The notes beneath the pieces are model-generated. The model worked only from the letters and a program-made list of their open reading frames with translations, had not been told where the DNA came from and did not search any database. Both the position numbers and the translations under genes were made by a program. From Tillus elongatus (lineage: Eukaryota > Arthropoda > Insecta > Coleoptera > Cleridae), in assembly GCA_964006375.1 (NCBI GenBank), contig OZ023270.1:59340288-59404287 (forward strand): a stretch of 64,000 nt of DNA, written 5' to 3'. This document shows positions 27,291 to 40,360 of the stretch, one piece after another. How positions within the stretch are numbered: position 1 is the stretch's first letter; each line of letters opens with the position of its first letter.

Positions 27291-30189
27291 ATAATTCTAA
27301 TATTGATAAGTATCATCTACATACATTAGATGTTGAAAGGTCTCGACACCGACTACACCTTCATTGTCGTGGGTGACTATAACCTACCTAAGGCAGAGTG
27401 GTCTAATGGAAGACTGGGCGTGACTGTTAAGTCTCCTTTACAGTCTCCTGCCGTTACTGTTTGTGAATCATTTGGCTATTTTAATTTATTTCAGAATAAC
27501 TATGTGGTAAATAGAAATCAGACTCTGCTAGATTTACTGTTTTCAGATTCGCTCAACCTAAAAACCTCACCTGCGATTGATCTACTGCATCATAATGGCA
27601 TGCATCATACTGCGTTCACTTTTACCTTATTCTCACTCCCGGAGCAGTGTTCTTCTCCTGTAAACGAAGTTATCTATGACTTTAAGAGGGGAAACTACGA
27701 TGCAATTAACCACCTTATCTCAACGGTGGACTGGGAGTCATATTTGAGCAGTTCTGATGTAAATATTGCAGTGGAGAAGTTCTACGATATCCTTTACTCA
27801 GCCATGTATACTTTCATTCCTTTGAATACCTTGAAGGGTGTCAGGTCTTCCTTTCCTCATTGGTACAGTCACGAATTGAAAGAGTGTATATTTCGAGAGA
27901 AGGCTGCCCACAAAATGTTTAAAACGACAGGGCGTCAGGATGATTACGTGCGTTTTTCTCAACTGCATGCCCCAATGTGGGCAGTTGACAGAAGATTGTC
28001 GACTTTTACATCTAAGATTGTGGAAAGTCTTGCCTCTGATCCTCGATCGTGTTTGCAATGTGCCAGACAAAGATATGGTCAGAACTATTATCCAGCGAAG
28101 ATGTATCTTGTGGATAAAAAATCAGGAAAGCCAGTGACAGTAAATTTATTTTCTGAAAATTTTTCTGAAGTTTATAATCCCTCTTACTGTTCTGTTCCTG
28201 AGCTTGACTATGTTATGGAAGCGGGTGCGAGCACCCTTAATATAACACTAAGTGAAGTCTTCACAAAAATATCATTACTAAAGGGTAAACTCTGATGGTC
28301 CTGGTGGGGTCCCACCTTATCTTCTGAAGCAATGCATTTATTCTGTTAGTTTCCCCATATATTTGATTTTTAACATGTCACTCAATCAGGGTGTATTTCC
28401 TGACTTCTGGAATATTAGTTATTTGAGACCGTGTCACAAGTCTGGTTGTAACCAAGATATAAAAAATTACAGAGGTATCTGCTTGCAATCTACCTTACCT
28501 AAAATGCTGGATTATTTAGTCACCGACTATCTAACTTGGACATGTAAAAACGTTATTATTGAACAACAAACATGGTTTTATGAAATGACGCTCGGTCATA
28601 ACCAATCTGATGTCCTGTCAAAATGTAATTTTAAATGCATTCGAGAATGATCATCAGGTTCACTTTATATACACTGATGTCACTAAATTATTCTATCGGG
28701 TTAATCACAAATTACTTATCGCAAAAGTGAATGCCTATGGAATACGGGGCAAGCTTCTGGGCTGGATCAGTAGCTTTTTAGTCATAATTGATCTCAGTTT
28801 GTTAAGATTGGGAACCACATTTCAAACTCGGTTGAGGTCTTATCAGGTGAACCACAGTGCAGTCACTGTGCCCCCTTCTTTTAACCTATTTATTAACGAT
28901 TTGTATTCTTGCTTTAATTCTTCCCAGTTCCTTTTATTTGCGGATGACCTGAAGATTTTCAACGTTGTCATGAATGATTTGGATTGCCTTAAGTTGCAGA
29001 GTGATGTTGATAATCTTGTTCGGTTGTGTTCAGTCGATTGCCTAGATTTAAATTTAGAAAAGTGTCTTTCCCTGGTTTTTAGTAGAAACCACACTGTCTT
29101 TAACCATGCTTATTCCATTAATTCAGTAAACCTCACCGCTGTATCTGCTTTAAAAGATCTTGGAATTTTATTTGACACCAAAATAAGTTTCTCTCAACAC
29201 ATTCTAAATATTCCTTTGAAATCACGTAGGCTTTTGGGTTACGTACAGAGAATATAATCTGATCTCTCAACCACATCATTTAAAATGTTATATAGCGCGC
29301 TAATGCTCTCTTCATTAGAGTATGGTTCAGTCATTTGGATCCCCTTCTATGAAGCTCACTCTGTGATGCTGGAAAATGTTAAGCACATATTTTTAAGTTG
29401 CTCAGCTTATAGGTTAGGTATTTTTTGTAACGATTATAAATATGACTACAATGATCTTATGTCACGATTGAATTTGACCACACTGACTGACCTTTGCATA
29501 TTCTTTAAAATAATTTCTGGTGAAATTGATTTCCCATATTTGCTCAGTCAGATCGACTTAAAAATTAAAACGACAGCAACAAACGATACATTTGTTGTAG
29601 ATTTTCATAGCAGGAATTATGGATTGAATAGTCCCATCACACGTATGGCTCGGTCAGCCAATCAAGTGAACGCACACCTAAACTTTTTCGATAATAAGTT
29701 CAGCAGATTCAGGTCGAAGATCTCATGTCACTTCCTTGACGTTCCATAGAGCAGGGCCTGACTTTGACAGTACCTTGGCCTGACCTTATCAGTTCTAATC
29801 ATTGTTTTTTAGAGTAGCCTAGCCTTACTATGATAGCTGTGCTGGATTTCTCTGAGATGTTTGTTTAAGGAAAATGTTAATACTGTGTATGTAAAAAGGA
29901 ATTTCCCTTAATAAATGTTATTATGTTATTATTATTATTATTATATATTATAGCATTAATGGAAAGCCACGTCGATGCTGATTAAACTAATATAATATTG
30001 TTTTGGGTTATTTTCAACCGTTCTCCAACTACAGGGAGTTAAATGTAAAAAGTGGTCTACTTCAGATGTTACATAATAATTGTTTTTTGAGTGTAGATTG
30101 CGTTTATGCACGGTAATAATAACAATTTATTTTTTAATATACGGGGTATTTATCTTTTGCGAAATTTAAAAATACTTTTTTTTCATATG

Positions 30190-32451
30190 CAACACTCGAT
30201 ATATATTTGACTTTGGTGAATGCAGAATTTCAGAAGCTTTCTTACGAAGTTTTCTTTGACTCTGTTAAACATCGGCGGGGTAATAAAATAATAAAAGCTG
30301 TTTGTATACGATTTTTCGTGTATTCCGTAGTTGTTGGTAAATCTTGATATACTATCTGTGTATATCCCCAGAGGAAAAAGTCTAACGGGGTTAGTTCGGG
30401 CGAGCTTGTTGGCCATGGAATGTTACCTCCTTGACCAATCTATTGATCTTTTAGCCAATGGGTTAAATGTTGCCTTACGTTTCGGTGAAAATGGGTCTGA
30501 GCATCATCTTGCTAAAAATACATTAATCGCAATATTTCATGATCGGCATCTTCCATTAAATTGGATAAATTATCCTCTAGAAATCTGCTGTAGCGTTTTC
30601 CATTAAGTCGATGTTCAAAAAACAATGGCTCGATAACTTTATCGATTATAATTCCTCCCCACACGTTCAAGGGCCATTGATGCTGAACATCCACTTTACG
30701 TACTCAAAGTCGATTTTTTCGACAGTAGTAATGCATATTATGTGTGTTAACTACGCCGATATTATTAAAAGTTGCTCCGTCGCTAAAGAAAACAATATTA
30801 TAAAAGTAGTAGTAGTAGTAGTAGTAGCAGTGCTGGGGAGGCCAAGGCCAAGCAAGTAGGCCACCATGGGCACTTTTTGCCAACCCCAGCAACCATGCCC
30901 TACTCGTCCTCGGTTCCGTCGCCAAACCGCCTTGACATCGAGATGAAGGCCGTGACGGTCTTCAATTGGACGGTACTTACCTGATTCCTCTGCAGAGTCC
31001 TCGATCCGAACAATTCTGCTCGAAGACTCCCAAAAGCCTCGCATTCGCACAGGTAGTGGTAGGACGTTTCCTCATCCTCGCCGCATTCCTGGCAAATGTG
31101 ATCCCTCTCTACGCCTATCAATGTGAGATGTCTTCTAAGGGCGCAGTGGCCTGTGAGCACCACAAGGATGCGGCGAAGCGTAGGTCGATCCCTTCCGAGT
31201 AGCCAGACAGCTTTATCCCTGTCCGGCCCCTCCACGAAGTCCCTCGCCTGCCTGCAGCCACCAACCGACCCCCAGTGCCTCTTCATTACTGCCTCGCTCC
31301 ACCTGTCTAAGGCGACAGAGACCGTCTTCCCACTTATAGCTATCGCCGGCTCCGGGCCACAGAACGGCCGCCGGGAACCAAGCCTTGCGAGATTATTCGC
31401 GACCTCATTCCCCGCCACGCCACAGTGTCCCGGAATCCACACTAGTTGTACCTACTTTGCCTGGCTAGTCCTTTGAGGGCGTCAGCGCACTCCTGAACCA
31501 GTGTAGACATGATTCTGGTCGAGCATACTGCCCGGAGGACTGCCTGGCTATCCGAGCAGATGTACACACATTTCACGGGACTCCTCTTCACATCCTTTCT
31601 ATTGGCCACAGACAGGATAGCGTACACCTCTGTTTCGAATGCCGTGGTATATGCGCCAAGAGCATAGATCTCGCGCACCCCCAGGCTCTCGATGTATATT
31701 CCTGCCCCGAAGGATTGTTGGTCCTCCAGTCGCGATCCGTCGGTGAAACAGACCAGGCTTGCGGGCTGGAATTCAACCTCATTTTCCCTCCACTGATCCC
31801 TACTGGGGATCCTGAGGGTGTGTGGCCTAGTCAACCTAATATCATCCTCGGCATCCCGCACCTTTATGGCGGAAATCGCAGTTTTCTGTTCCACCTCCTT
31901 GGCGACTCTTGGATGCCCTATTACTGCTCCCTCTCCGCACCAGTTTCCTGCGTCTCGCATTCTGAGATGCGACGCCATCGCCTCACTACTTACACAGCTG
32001 GGAATCGGTGGCAGCATCAACATGACCTCTAGCGCGGCTGAGTATGCAATGTCTTCAATCATATTGGAAAACATTGTACAAAAATTTGTTCTGTTTTCTT
32101 TATCTTGGCCAATAAGTAATCGATGAAGACATAAATGATACGACTGAAATTTGTTTTTTAATTCTATTTACTGAAGATTTGCTTATACCCTGAATACAAT
32201 GAATTTGTCTTGGAATTGTCTTGTAATTGGAACCTGGAATTTTGCATCTTCATTCGTTGTATCACATTTTTCTCTGTATTTTGGGCTACACTTTTCCTTA
32301 AAGTGTGTTCTTACGTTCTCAAACGCCTCTGGTTTTGGATGTCGGGCTAAGGGATATTTTTCCTGTAAATTCGGCACGCCAGTAGACAGTTTCTATTGGC
32401 CTCTCCCAAAGCACACACCATGTTTACTAACTCTTCAACAGTAAAATGCAT
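30190..32451 (-). pseudogene. Tc1/mariner/IS630-type (DDE_3) transposase, split by LINE D
   Basis: Minus strand. The N-terminus starts MHFTVEELVNMVCALGEAN at 32,451 and continues YPLARHPKPEAFENVRTHFK, a helix-turn-helix region I know from arthropod elements of this type (DUF4817-like). After LINE D the frame resumes with VFFSDGATFNN, VQHQWPLNVWGGIIIDKVI, LFFEHRLNGKRYSRFLED, a QDDAQTHFH block (second catalytic Asp region) and SPELTPLDFFLWGY (third). Stops interrupt it in several places. The terminal 3' sequence runs into the inner TIR at 29,946-30,180. Confidence 0.75.
30808..32075 (-). pseudogene. LINE D, RNase H end, inserted in the transposase
   Basis: 5' truncated within the RT thumb (YSAALEVMLMLPPIPS), then RNase H: LVCFTDGSRLEDQQSFGAG (first Asp), FETEVYAILSV (Glu), YICSDSQAVLRAV (Asp), VWIPGHCGVAGNEVANNLAR (His/Asp), then the zinc knuckle CQECGEDEETSYHYLCEC. 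One frameshift lies at about 31,442. The 3' end is a (CTA)n tail on the minus strand, visible as (GTA)n at 30,808-30,827. It interrupts the transposase between its N-terminal and catalytic parts. Confidence 0.85.
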
Positions 32452-32797
32452 TTTTAACGTAAAGTAAAGTCAGTATAGAGATAATAATAAGCAATGAACA
32501 ATATACAACGAAAAATAAACAAACAATGATAAACTACACCCAAATAATACATAAATTAGCTAACAAAAATATCAATTTTATTCTGTATTCTAGGTTTCAA
32601 CTTTTCTCCAGGGCTACCATGATTTGGGTAATAATGTGTAATGATATTAAAAACATTCGAATAAAGATTAATACTTTGAACAGCCATACCTCCGTTCGTA
32701 TTTAATTCAACTTTTACAAATATTGTATCATAAGAAAGATATGAAATTCTGCATTGATCAAAGTCAAAATATATAAAATGCTGCATTTGAAAAAAAA

Positions 32798-34017
32798 TTC
32801 GGGACGCAGCAAGTGCGTTATAGTAGTGAATTTTCATAAGAATTGTACACTATTAGTAAGATATATTATTAAAACGAATTATTTAAATTTAAATGAACCC
32901 TGGAGAACGGTTTTAGAGTCCCAGTTAGCGATTATTTGAAGAACATTATATTTTATGCGGAGCTAAATTTGGTCTTAGATATAATATCTAAGTACTACAA
33001 CTGTCTTTAAAAAAATTGTGTTACAAATTTCATTAAGTTACAAAAGTTTTTCAGAAAAAAATTAATTATTTACAAAGGTAATGTAACTGTCATTGATGAT
33101 TATAAATATGGCAGGTATTTTTTCTTATTAATTGCTTGGATGGTTTGGTTTTAGTGAACCCATCCAGTTTTTGCAAACAGTAAACAACAAAAGATGTTTT
33201 TTAAAACAAATTTATAGTTATCGGCGAAGTTCATTATGTTATTTTTTTAGAATTTAGTAACCACCCAAGGTCCATTTAAATTTAAAGATTTAATTTTAAT
33301 AATATATCTCACTAATAGTGTGCAATTCTTATGAAAATTCACTACTATAACGCACTTACTGCGTCCCGAATTTTTTTAATTTATAGTATACATTCGCATG
33401 ATAAAATTTAGCGCTTGGACGCAAATTCTGTCCCTGTATTAGGAAATAAATGGTCCGAGGCTGACAATTTACACAATTGTTAGTTGATTGTACATTGTAC
33501 ACAGCTCTATCTATAAAATTTTGTGTAAACTAGAGCTATCGTGACAACAGACTACCTGGTCCTGCACCGAGATGGCGACCCTGTTGTATCTCTCACAATG
33601 CTTTCCCAGCTGACATCTTGCAACAACTTCCATTATTTAGATTTTTATCTACGATTTATTTAAATATCATAGCAGTACAAATAATGTCATCTGTCTTTGT
33701 CCAACATTGTAGATATTGCATTACAGAATCTGAAGTGATGTCAATGATTATTTTATTATTAATTTCGAATAACTTTATTTTCCTTTGATCAAACGACTTG
33801 AAAATCGGTACACAACCACATCTGCCTATGTTCTTTTAAGTAGATTTTCGTTTTAATGACAGACAATTTGAGAAATATTGTGTTTTAAAAAATATGTTTT
33901 AATTTTTTCTTAAGAAAAATTAGCCGTTAAAATTTGATGAACGATCTCATCCAATCCATTATCAAAATAAGGGAAATTCTCAAATTTGGTCCAAGTATTT
34001 TTTGAGTTATCGGTTGG

Positions 34018-34101
<84 letters not shown>

Positions 34102-34218
34102 ATTTTAACTGACCATGGAAATGGGTTCGAGAGGCCCTAATTCGCGCTCATTTGAAGAAAATTTCCGAAAGCATCACCATCGATACCTCTCTGTTAATTT
34201 TCCTAATGAAAATTCACT
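32798..34218. mobile_element. (TA)n-core non-autonomous element, copy 3, inserted near the right TIR
   Basis: Left end TTCGGGACGCAGCAAGTGCG at 32,798; inverted left end at 33,335-33,372; (TA)n at 34,022-34,098; right end AATTCACT at 34,218. Compare the left-hand TIR at 30,160-30,185, where the same flanks (GCATATG, eight A, GTATTTTTAAATTTCGC on the complement) are joined without the element. About five extra A suggest a short A-rich target duplication. Confidence 0.85.
34022..34098. repeat. (TA)n microsatellite
   Basis: About 38 units in the fixed core position of element copy 3, after GAGTTATCGGTTGGATACA. Confidence 0.95.
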
Positions 34219-34690
34219 AAAAAGTATTTTAAAATTTCGCAAAAAGTAAATACCCGGTATATTAAAAAATAAATTGTTATTATTACCGTGCATAAATTCA
34301 ATCTACACTTAAAAGACGTTTTTATTACAAAACCCGATATTAATATCTTAAACATGCACATGAATACAAACGCCTGAAGTAGAGCACTTTTTTAAAATTT
34401 CACTCCTTGTAGTTGGAGAAAGGTTGAAAATAACCCAAAACAATATGGTATCAGCTTAATCAGCATCGACGTTGCTTTAAACATGCCGTAATATATAGGG
34501 TGTTTCATTTAAAAAATAAGTTTGGTGCAACATTCTGTATATTAGCACCCTGTATAAATGAAAATAATTTTAAAATGTGGACTCATGGAACATCTATCGC
34601 TATGAGAAACCCGCTCTAAAATATAGCCTAAGGGAGGAGGTATCTTCCGTCCTCCACAGATAGGACACCCCGTATAAGTGGTCTTTATTC

Positions 34691-35094
34691 ACGACGTCTA
34701 TAAGCTGCACAATGAATTAGATTCTATAAAAAAGTTGTAAATGCTGGGATATATAGTACCAATATTTAATAAATGAATCTCATAATTTTCAAGTTTTTTT
34801 TTATATCGCTATATGTTCTTTAAGAGATGATTAGTGGGTATTTTTTTAACTGAGAAATATGTGAAAGCAATTAGATAGAAAGAACAAAAAACAACAACAA
34901 ATCCTTAAAGATAAGGATAGCTAGCCAAAAAATTTTCAAATAACATTCTGTAGCGTAGCATAAAGTCTGAAAATTTTTATTTAACAAAAAAATCAGATTC
35001 TATTAAACAATCATTCAACAGGATCATACTCCACACAGTCTCATTATTGAGACCCTTTCGTTATATTTTAACCATCTAAGGAAATTTATTTCAG
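34691..35094. other. End of intron 3; no gene seen
   Basis: AT-rich intron ending in AAATTTATTTCAG, the acceptor of the next exon. Confidence 0.5.
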
Positions 35095-35291
35095 GTACCA
35101 TCAGCGTCCTTTATGTTATGATATTCGTTGCTTCCAAGGCAACCACGTGGGGAATACACCTCCCAAATATCAACATGGAATTTCATTTAAAGCCAACTTT
35201 CTTCGCTTTATCTGGAATGTTATCATTGAGCTACTTTATACACAACATTATTATATCCATAATGAGGAACAACAAACATCAGGAACATAAT
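35095..35291 (+). CDS. SLC38A9: SLC38A9-like transporter, exon d
   Basis: Between TTTCAG and GTGAGT. Encodes GTISVLYVMIFVASKATTWG, then PTFFALSGMLSLSYFIHN and IIISIMRNNKHQEHN. The SVLY...K...G, LSG.L.L.YFIHN.II..M.NN..QE.N pattern matches the SLC38A9 helices 6 and 7 region closely. It ends on a codon boundary (phase 0). The reading frame would run on past the donor for about 150 bp without a stop, so the splice site, not a stop, sets the end. Confidence 0.9.
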
Positions 35292-36655
35292 GTGAGTAAA
35301 CACTTGTTGGTTGCACTATTATTATTATTATTAAACTACCTCAGCCCAAAGAGTGTACAAACACCGTCAATAATGTTACCTCCTTCAAAGAAAAGCTTTA
35401 AGTACAGGAAATATATAGTTTTGCTGACAGCACCTTCCTGACATTGTATAAGCTCAAACTTGATTACGTGATTTTGAAAGTTCAGGTTATTAAAACTTCA
35501 GATCTGAGATTTCGGTATGAAAATTCTGCTGATTCAGAGAAAAGATTTGTTTAGGCTCACCAGTCTTCCGGTACTAAGTTTCGTGATGACCCTGTGAAGA
35601 TGCTTTCCATGTGGGATCAATCATGAGTGCCTGACACAGACGACTGATAATTCTCATCAGAGATTATTGGGCCGGTGGATGTTACTGCTCCGATACTACA
35701 AGACCATTTGACACCTACGTCGATGTTCTAAATTTGCTTGATGGAAACTTTGCGAATCGCAATTAAAACGTGAAGTTGCTTCAGTAAAATTCACTACCAA
35801 TTTACTTACCAGGAATTCTTTCTAATTACGGCAAGAAGTCAACAGCTCGGAACAAAGTACCACGAGTTAGCTCGCGTTTTTATGCTGAATTCGATGTTTA
35901 ATCAAACTCGAAAATCACTTGAATCACTCCGAACAAACACTGACACTAATTACTAGGTGGTACAGATAACAGAAATAACATTACAACCCCGTTTTATAGA
36001 TAATTTAATAGTCACCGAAAACTGGCGGGTGTTCACTCTATGAAGGCTCAGCAGAGAGTCCGCGCTAATGTCTCGGGTTCTGCAAATTGTTAGTCGCTGC
36101 ACGCAAAAATTCTTACTGTGACGGTTGGTGGCTGTGCGCGAGCTCTTTCTAGCCTCCATTCTTCGAATGAGTTAAAATGAGACCTCCAATCGGTGGTGAA
36201 ATCACGACGTCGCACCTCCCGTGTTCACAGTTGAAGGTTTTTGCCGCCAATTCTCTGCAGCGTTTTCAAACGGTCGTTGGATGACATCACCGATTACGGA
36301 AAATTCCAAGATAAACAATATTTTGTTCTCGAACATTCCTAACGTAAATTTTCAGTGCTTATTTCGTTCCTGGAAATATTTGTTCAGTAATAATGCGAGG
36401 TAGTTTCCCATGGCAAACATATATTGAATTTTAACGTACAAATTAGAAATGCAGTAAGGGGGTTTACGGTACTTGAAGATTTAGCGACTTTTCATGAAAA
36501 TAATTTTGAAATAAAAACATGAATTGCCTTACAGATATTGGATTGTCGGCTATTAATTAAGTCTCTTACGGATTTATTTTGAATAATTAAAGCCGTAACG
36601 AAACGTAATCGTTACACCCCTTGCAAAAGAAGAAAGTAATAAGAAGCAGCAAATC
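35292..36655. other. Intron 4 start; unassigned, possible LTR-like debris
   Basis: Higher-complexity sequence without coding frames. On the minus strand it contains TATAAAAC (35,991-35,998) and starts TGTAACGATTACG at about 36,617, which could suggest an old solo LTR, but I could not find a matching ACA end or target duplication. Confidence 0.25.
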
Positions 36656-37870
36656 AACTAAAAATAGTGCTGCACATTAAATCATAACTTCCACATAGCT
36701 GTGATAATCTACTCTCCTCAGAAAGACATCCTCATGAAATAAATTCAGGGTCCATGACTTGATCACTAAGAAAATATTCGTATTCCTGTACCCATAAACT
36801 TCTGAAGCGTTATATTACTCGAGTTTCAACATAAAAAATGTCAAGTTTCACTAAATCATCCCCCATTTATACCCTACCCCCTAAAGCAATCTTATCCAAA
36901 AACAATTCGAAGCGTTCTTTTGTCGGGTGTTAACTGGATACCAAATTTGAAGATTGTATCTCAATTCGTTCGAAAGTTGTTGAGCCTGCTAACAGCCTGG
37001 CGTACAGACCGACAGACCAACAGACCGACCGACAGACAAAAAAAATTCGTTCCAGAATCAAGTTTTGTGTGTGTGTGTGTGTTTTGCTTCTTTAACGTCA
37101 GCCTATTTCCGCGACTATGGCCAATCACCGACGCCAGGGAATAGCTTCACCTCACTATCCTGGAAATTTTGCCGAACCCCTGCCTTTCTGTAAGGCGGGT
37201 GGGGATCTTTAACGTGCCCAACATCGCATGGGCACGGGACCGACGGCTTAACGCCCCCTCCGAAGGTCGGAACGTGCAGACATTCAAGTTGCTCAAATAC
37301 AATGCCAGAACCTCGGTTGATGTTAATTTTGCAGTTTGCACTGAAAAGGTGAAAGGAGTACCCTGGGATCGAACCCAGTACCCTTCGGTTCAGAGGCACA
37401 CGTTCTTACCCCTAAACCACCGAGGTTCTATCAAGTTTTCTATATGTTTTGAAAGTTTTAGGCCGTTTTAGCAACAACAAAAAATGGTGATTTCTGTCAC
37501 CGATATTCCAACCCATACATTCAAGCCCTAATTTAATTTCAGCACAAAATACCAGATGTTTAATGAAATTAAAGTATTTCTAATAAAAAAACGCTAAAAC
37601 GTTATATTACTCAAGTTTCAACGAAAAAATGGCAATTTTCACCAAATCACCCCTCATTCAACACCTACTCGCTCGATCGATTTTACCCGAAACAATTCGA
37701 ACCGTTCATTTGTCGGGTGCTAATTGTATACCAAATTTGAAGACGATATCTCAATTCGTTATAAACTTATAGTAAACAGACAGACATACAGACCGATAGA
37801 ACGACAGACCGACAGAAAAAAATGTAATTCCCAAATCATGTTTTTTATATGGTTTGACACTTTTTACGAC
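36656..37870 (+). repeat. Dispersed repeat G, copy 3, interrupted by a SINE
   Basis: Same order as copies 1 and 2: start block (AGTGCTGCACATTAAATCATAA), then two units with GTCGGGTG(T/C)TAACTGGATAC and CAGACCGACCGACAGAC. (GT)n at 37,067-37,082 and a SINE at 37,085-37,432 interrupt the first unit at AGAATCAAGTTTT. Confidence 0.8.
37085..37432 (-). mobile_element. tRNA-derived SINE, copy 2
   Basis: On the minus strand, TGGTTTAGGGG (A box) and GGGTTCGATCCC (B box) lie about 40 bp apart in the head at 37,365-37,430. The body is shared with the copies at 10,571 and 43,612. It is inserted in repeat G. Confidence 0.85.
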
Positions 37871-38359
37871 GTTTAAGCGAAAAATTTTTTTGAAATTTTT
37901 GTTGCCGATGCGATACTTCCACACGTTGTGACGATGTGGAAGTAATAATTGTAATAATTGTACTGTGTCTTTTAACCAAAGTAACTTTGACACCCACCTC
38001 CCCCCCTTCAACAATTTAGTGAAAGAAAAAGAGAAACATATTGCAAAACAACTCAACTTCTAGGTTTAGATGTGATATGGAATGTATCATGGAAGCTGCA
38101 CTCCATATGTTTGACAACATCCTCCTCATGAGTATTAAATATCAAGGAGGTTATAAGTCAGATCTTTTGAAAGGTCTTCTCATCCTTTCGCGAATATCAT
38201 TTTTAACTAAACCAAATGTTTCTTGAATTTGTGCAGTACTTGCATTAAATATTATAGATGCCTTGTCAAGCTTTTTTTAAATAAATTTCACGTTTCTACA
38301 TTAAATATGATCCACCTTCGCTACAACCATAACCTTTCAGAAACCAGACGTTTCAACAA
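37871..38359. other. No gene seen
   Basis: Intron 4 sequence without supported coding content. Confidence 0.4.
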
Positions 38360-40360
38360 GTGCACCGTAGGGGACAGTAGCTAAAATTGGACCACTTTTA
38401 GATTAGAATTAGTCGGAAAACTTCTGAAAATCTTATTTTTATTACAACAAGTACAAAAATTAAAGGTCTAATGTGCTTACATAATAACAAGATACATAAA
38501 ATTGGGAGAAACAAAAATTGTATTCAGCAAAAAATTAATGGAAAAATATGTATGTTTCAAATTAAACAAACGATTTCCTAAATTGGACCAGCGAGTTCCC
38601 AATTTGGATCTGCCTCTAGTAGATATCACAGATAAAATTGTCAACGGCTTTGATTCCAGCGCATTCTTTTTGTGCCTATCGATGACACAGGTTGCAACAA
38701 GTCGGGCACTTTCCATTATTAGAGTACAGGTAGGTGCCTCCATAGTATATACATTCTGCATCATCTTTACTTTCTGCTTCTGAAGTTTCAGATTCTGTTA
38801 GCGTCTTCTTTGAGCCGAGTAGTAGCTTCTTTTTTGAGTGTTTCTGCAGTATTTTTTTGGGTAGAAGTATTAACTCGTTACATTACATTTCTTTCTTGTC
38901 TACTTTTTTCTTCTCTACAAATTCTGCTTTATATGGGTGACTTATTAGTTCCACTGCTGACTGAATTGCTGTCTAATGTATCTTACCATCTAAGCACGAT
39001 ATTTCCTGATAGGGACAAAACTTCATTTAGACTGTCTCCAGACAAAAACCTTGTCTTTAAACAACAAGGAGTTGGCACTCTGTGGATTCGATGCTGTAGC
39101 TGAATTTTATGATGAATCATTTGGTTATTTGATCGAGACAACGATTAGATCAACTTCCATTGACTCACTCTCTTGTTCAATTATATTTCTTTTGTGCGTG
39201 TTAGTTTGTTACTGTTATAATTGATCATAATCACCTAACTTTTCTCCACTTTTTTAAGTACCCCGGTGGTACGAAATAATTGTCTAAATGCATTTGCAGG
39301 GATTTCGACGATAGCTGCTCTTTTGTAGATTTCTGGGACTGAAAAAGCCACATTGTATTGGATAATTGTTATTCCACAATTGAATCACAACCACTTTTCA
39401 TGTGGTTGAAGATAGCAGATCTGTACTGGCTTAAAAACTATACCTAGCCTATGAGTGATCTAACCAGGAAGTTGTAAAAAAATAAATATTATGTTCTCTT
39501 GCAAATACAGGCGGCTTCTAAGTTTTTGCTGTGCGTCGATGCCCGTCCAGAAGTAAAATCAGTTCTTGATCTGACACAAGTTGCACCACACTATGAAAAT
39601 GGTTCAGCTACTTTACAGATTTAGGAATAGTTCAAAGTTAATCCATCTCTTATCAGAAATCCTAACCGGTCCCAGTGAAACCCCTATTCTCAATTCAGCT
39701 GCAAAATGTTTTCTCTTAACAATTAACATGGGCATAACATATAAGCCAGCAGCATCCAGACACCATACTACTGTGGTATTAACTCTTCTCTCTTTGCTCG
39801 TGACACAACACACTGGTACCTTACCTTTTAAATAGACAACGTGTTCACCTGTTCTTTATTAAACCATTGTGCCCTTGCGATCTATGTATACACTAGCTGA
39901 TGAACTGGCTGATTTGGGTGACTCCGGATGAACCCATAAAACTATTTTTCCACCCATACGTTACTAATTTTTGATTAGATTTTTTCAGCCAAGGCATAAG
40001 TGACATATATCGATGATGCTACGGCCAAAGATTCATTTCTCAAATTTAAGAATATGTTCAACGGAAAATGTTTATATTCTTGATAGAAGCAGTTCTGCCT
40101 AGCACTTTCCTCTCATCATTGGTAATTATGTTTCTATTCCCCAAGAGTCATTTTGGGGCGGCCTTCGGTACATTATGTCTTATTTGGCATCCATTCAATT
40201 CGACCTCTATAAGCATTAGGTGCCATTTATAATCCATTTGCGACCACTTTGCGTATTTTTCTTTTTGGTAACCTATAATAATTAAACAAAGCAATACGGG
40301 GTTTGCAATTATTCGCTCAATTGATTCGTTTTAGTCGAAGCGGATTCCTAAATTGGACCG
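38360..40360 (-). pseudogene. pogo/Tigger-like transposase remnant
   Basis: Minus strand. The frame 39,813-39,613 reads CCVTSKERRVNTTVVWCLDA, AGLYVMPMLIVKRK and RISDKRWINFELFLNL, matching the DDE_1 core of pogo/Tigger transposases (VTS.ER...TV....NA.G...PP..IF...W...F). Further on, LLLDGHR (catalytic Asp), then a degraded leucine-rich LxxLPxxTSHxLQPLD region near 39,420-39,500. Upstream, GNRNIITNDERKVLG lies near 40,110. The terminal zones share CTAAA(A)TTGGACC (38,371-38,392; 40,349-40,361). Inactive; sits in intron 4 antisense to the host gene. Confidence 0.75.

Noticed and set aside
27330..28295. 321-codon frame that could be taken for a host gene
   Set aside because: It is the LINE B endonuclease/linker segment, with GDYNLP and HHNGMHH motifs, continuing into RT.
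35880..36620. Solo LTR or antisense promoter: TATAAAAC at 35,991-35,998 on the minus strand, TCAGTG further on, and TGTAACG at about 36,617
   Set aside because: TATA to TCAGTG is over 50 bp, too far for a core promoter; no matching ACA end or target duplication was found.
37365..37432. Possible tRNA gene on the minus strand (A and B boxes present)
   Set aside because: The shared body with two other copies and a poor cloverleaf point to a SINE head.
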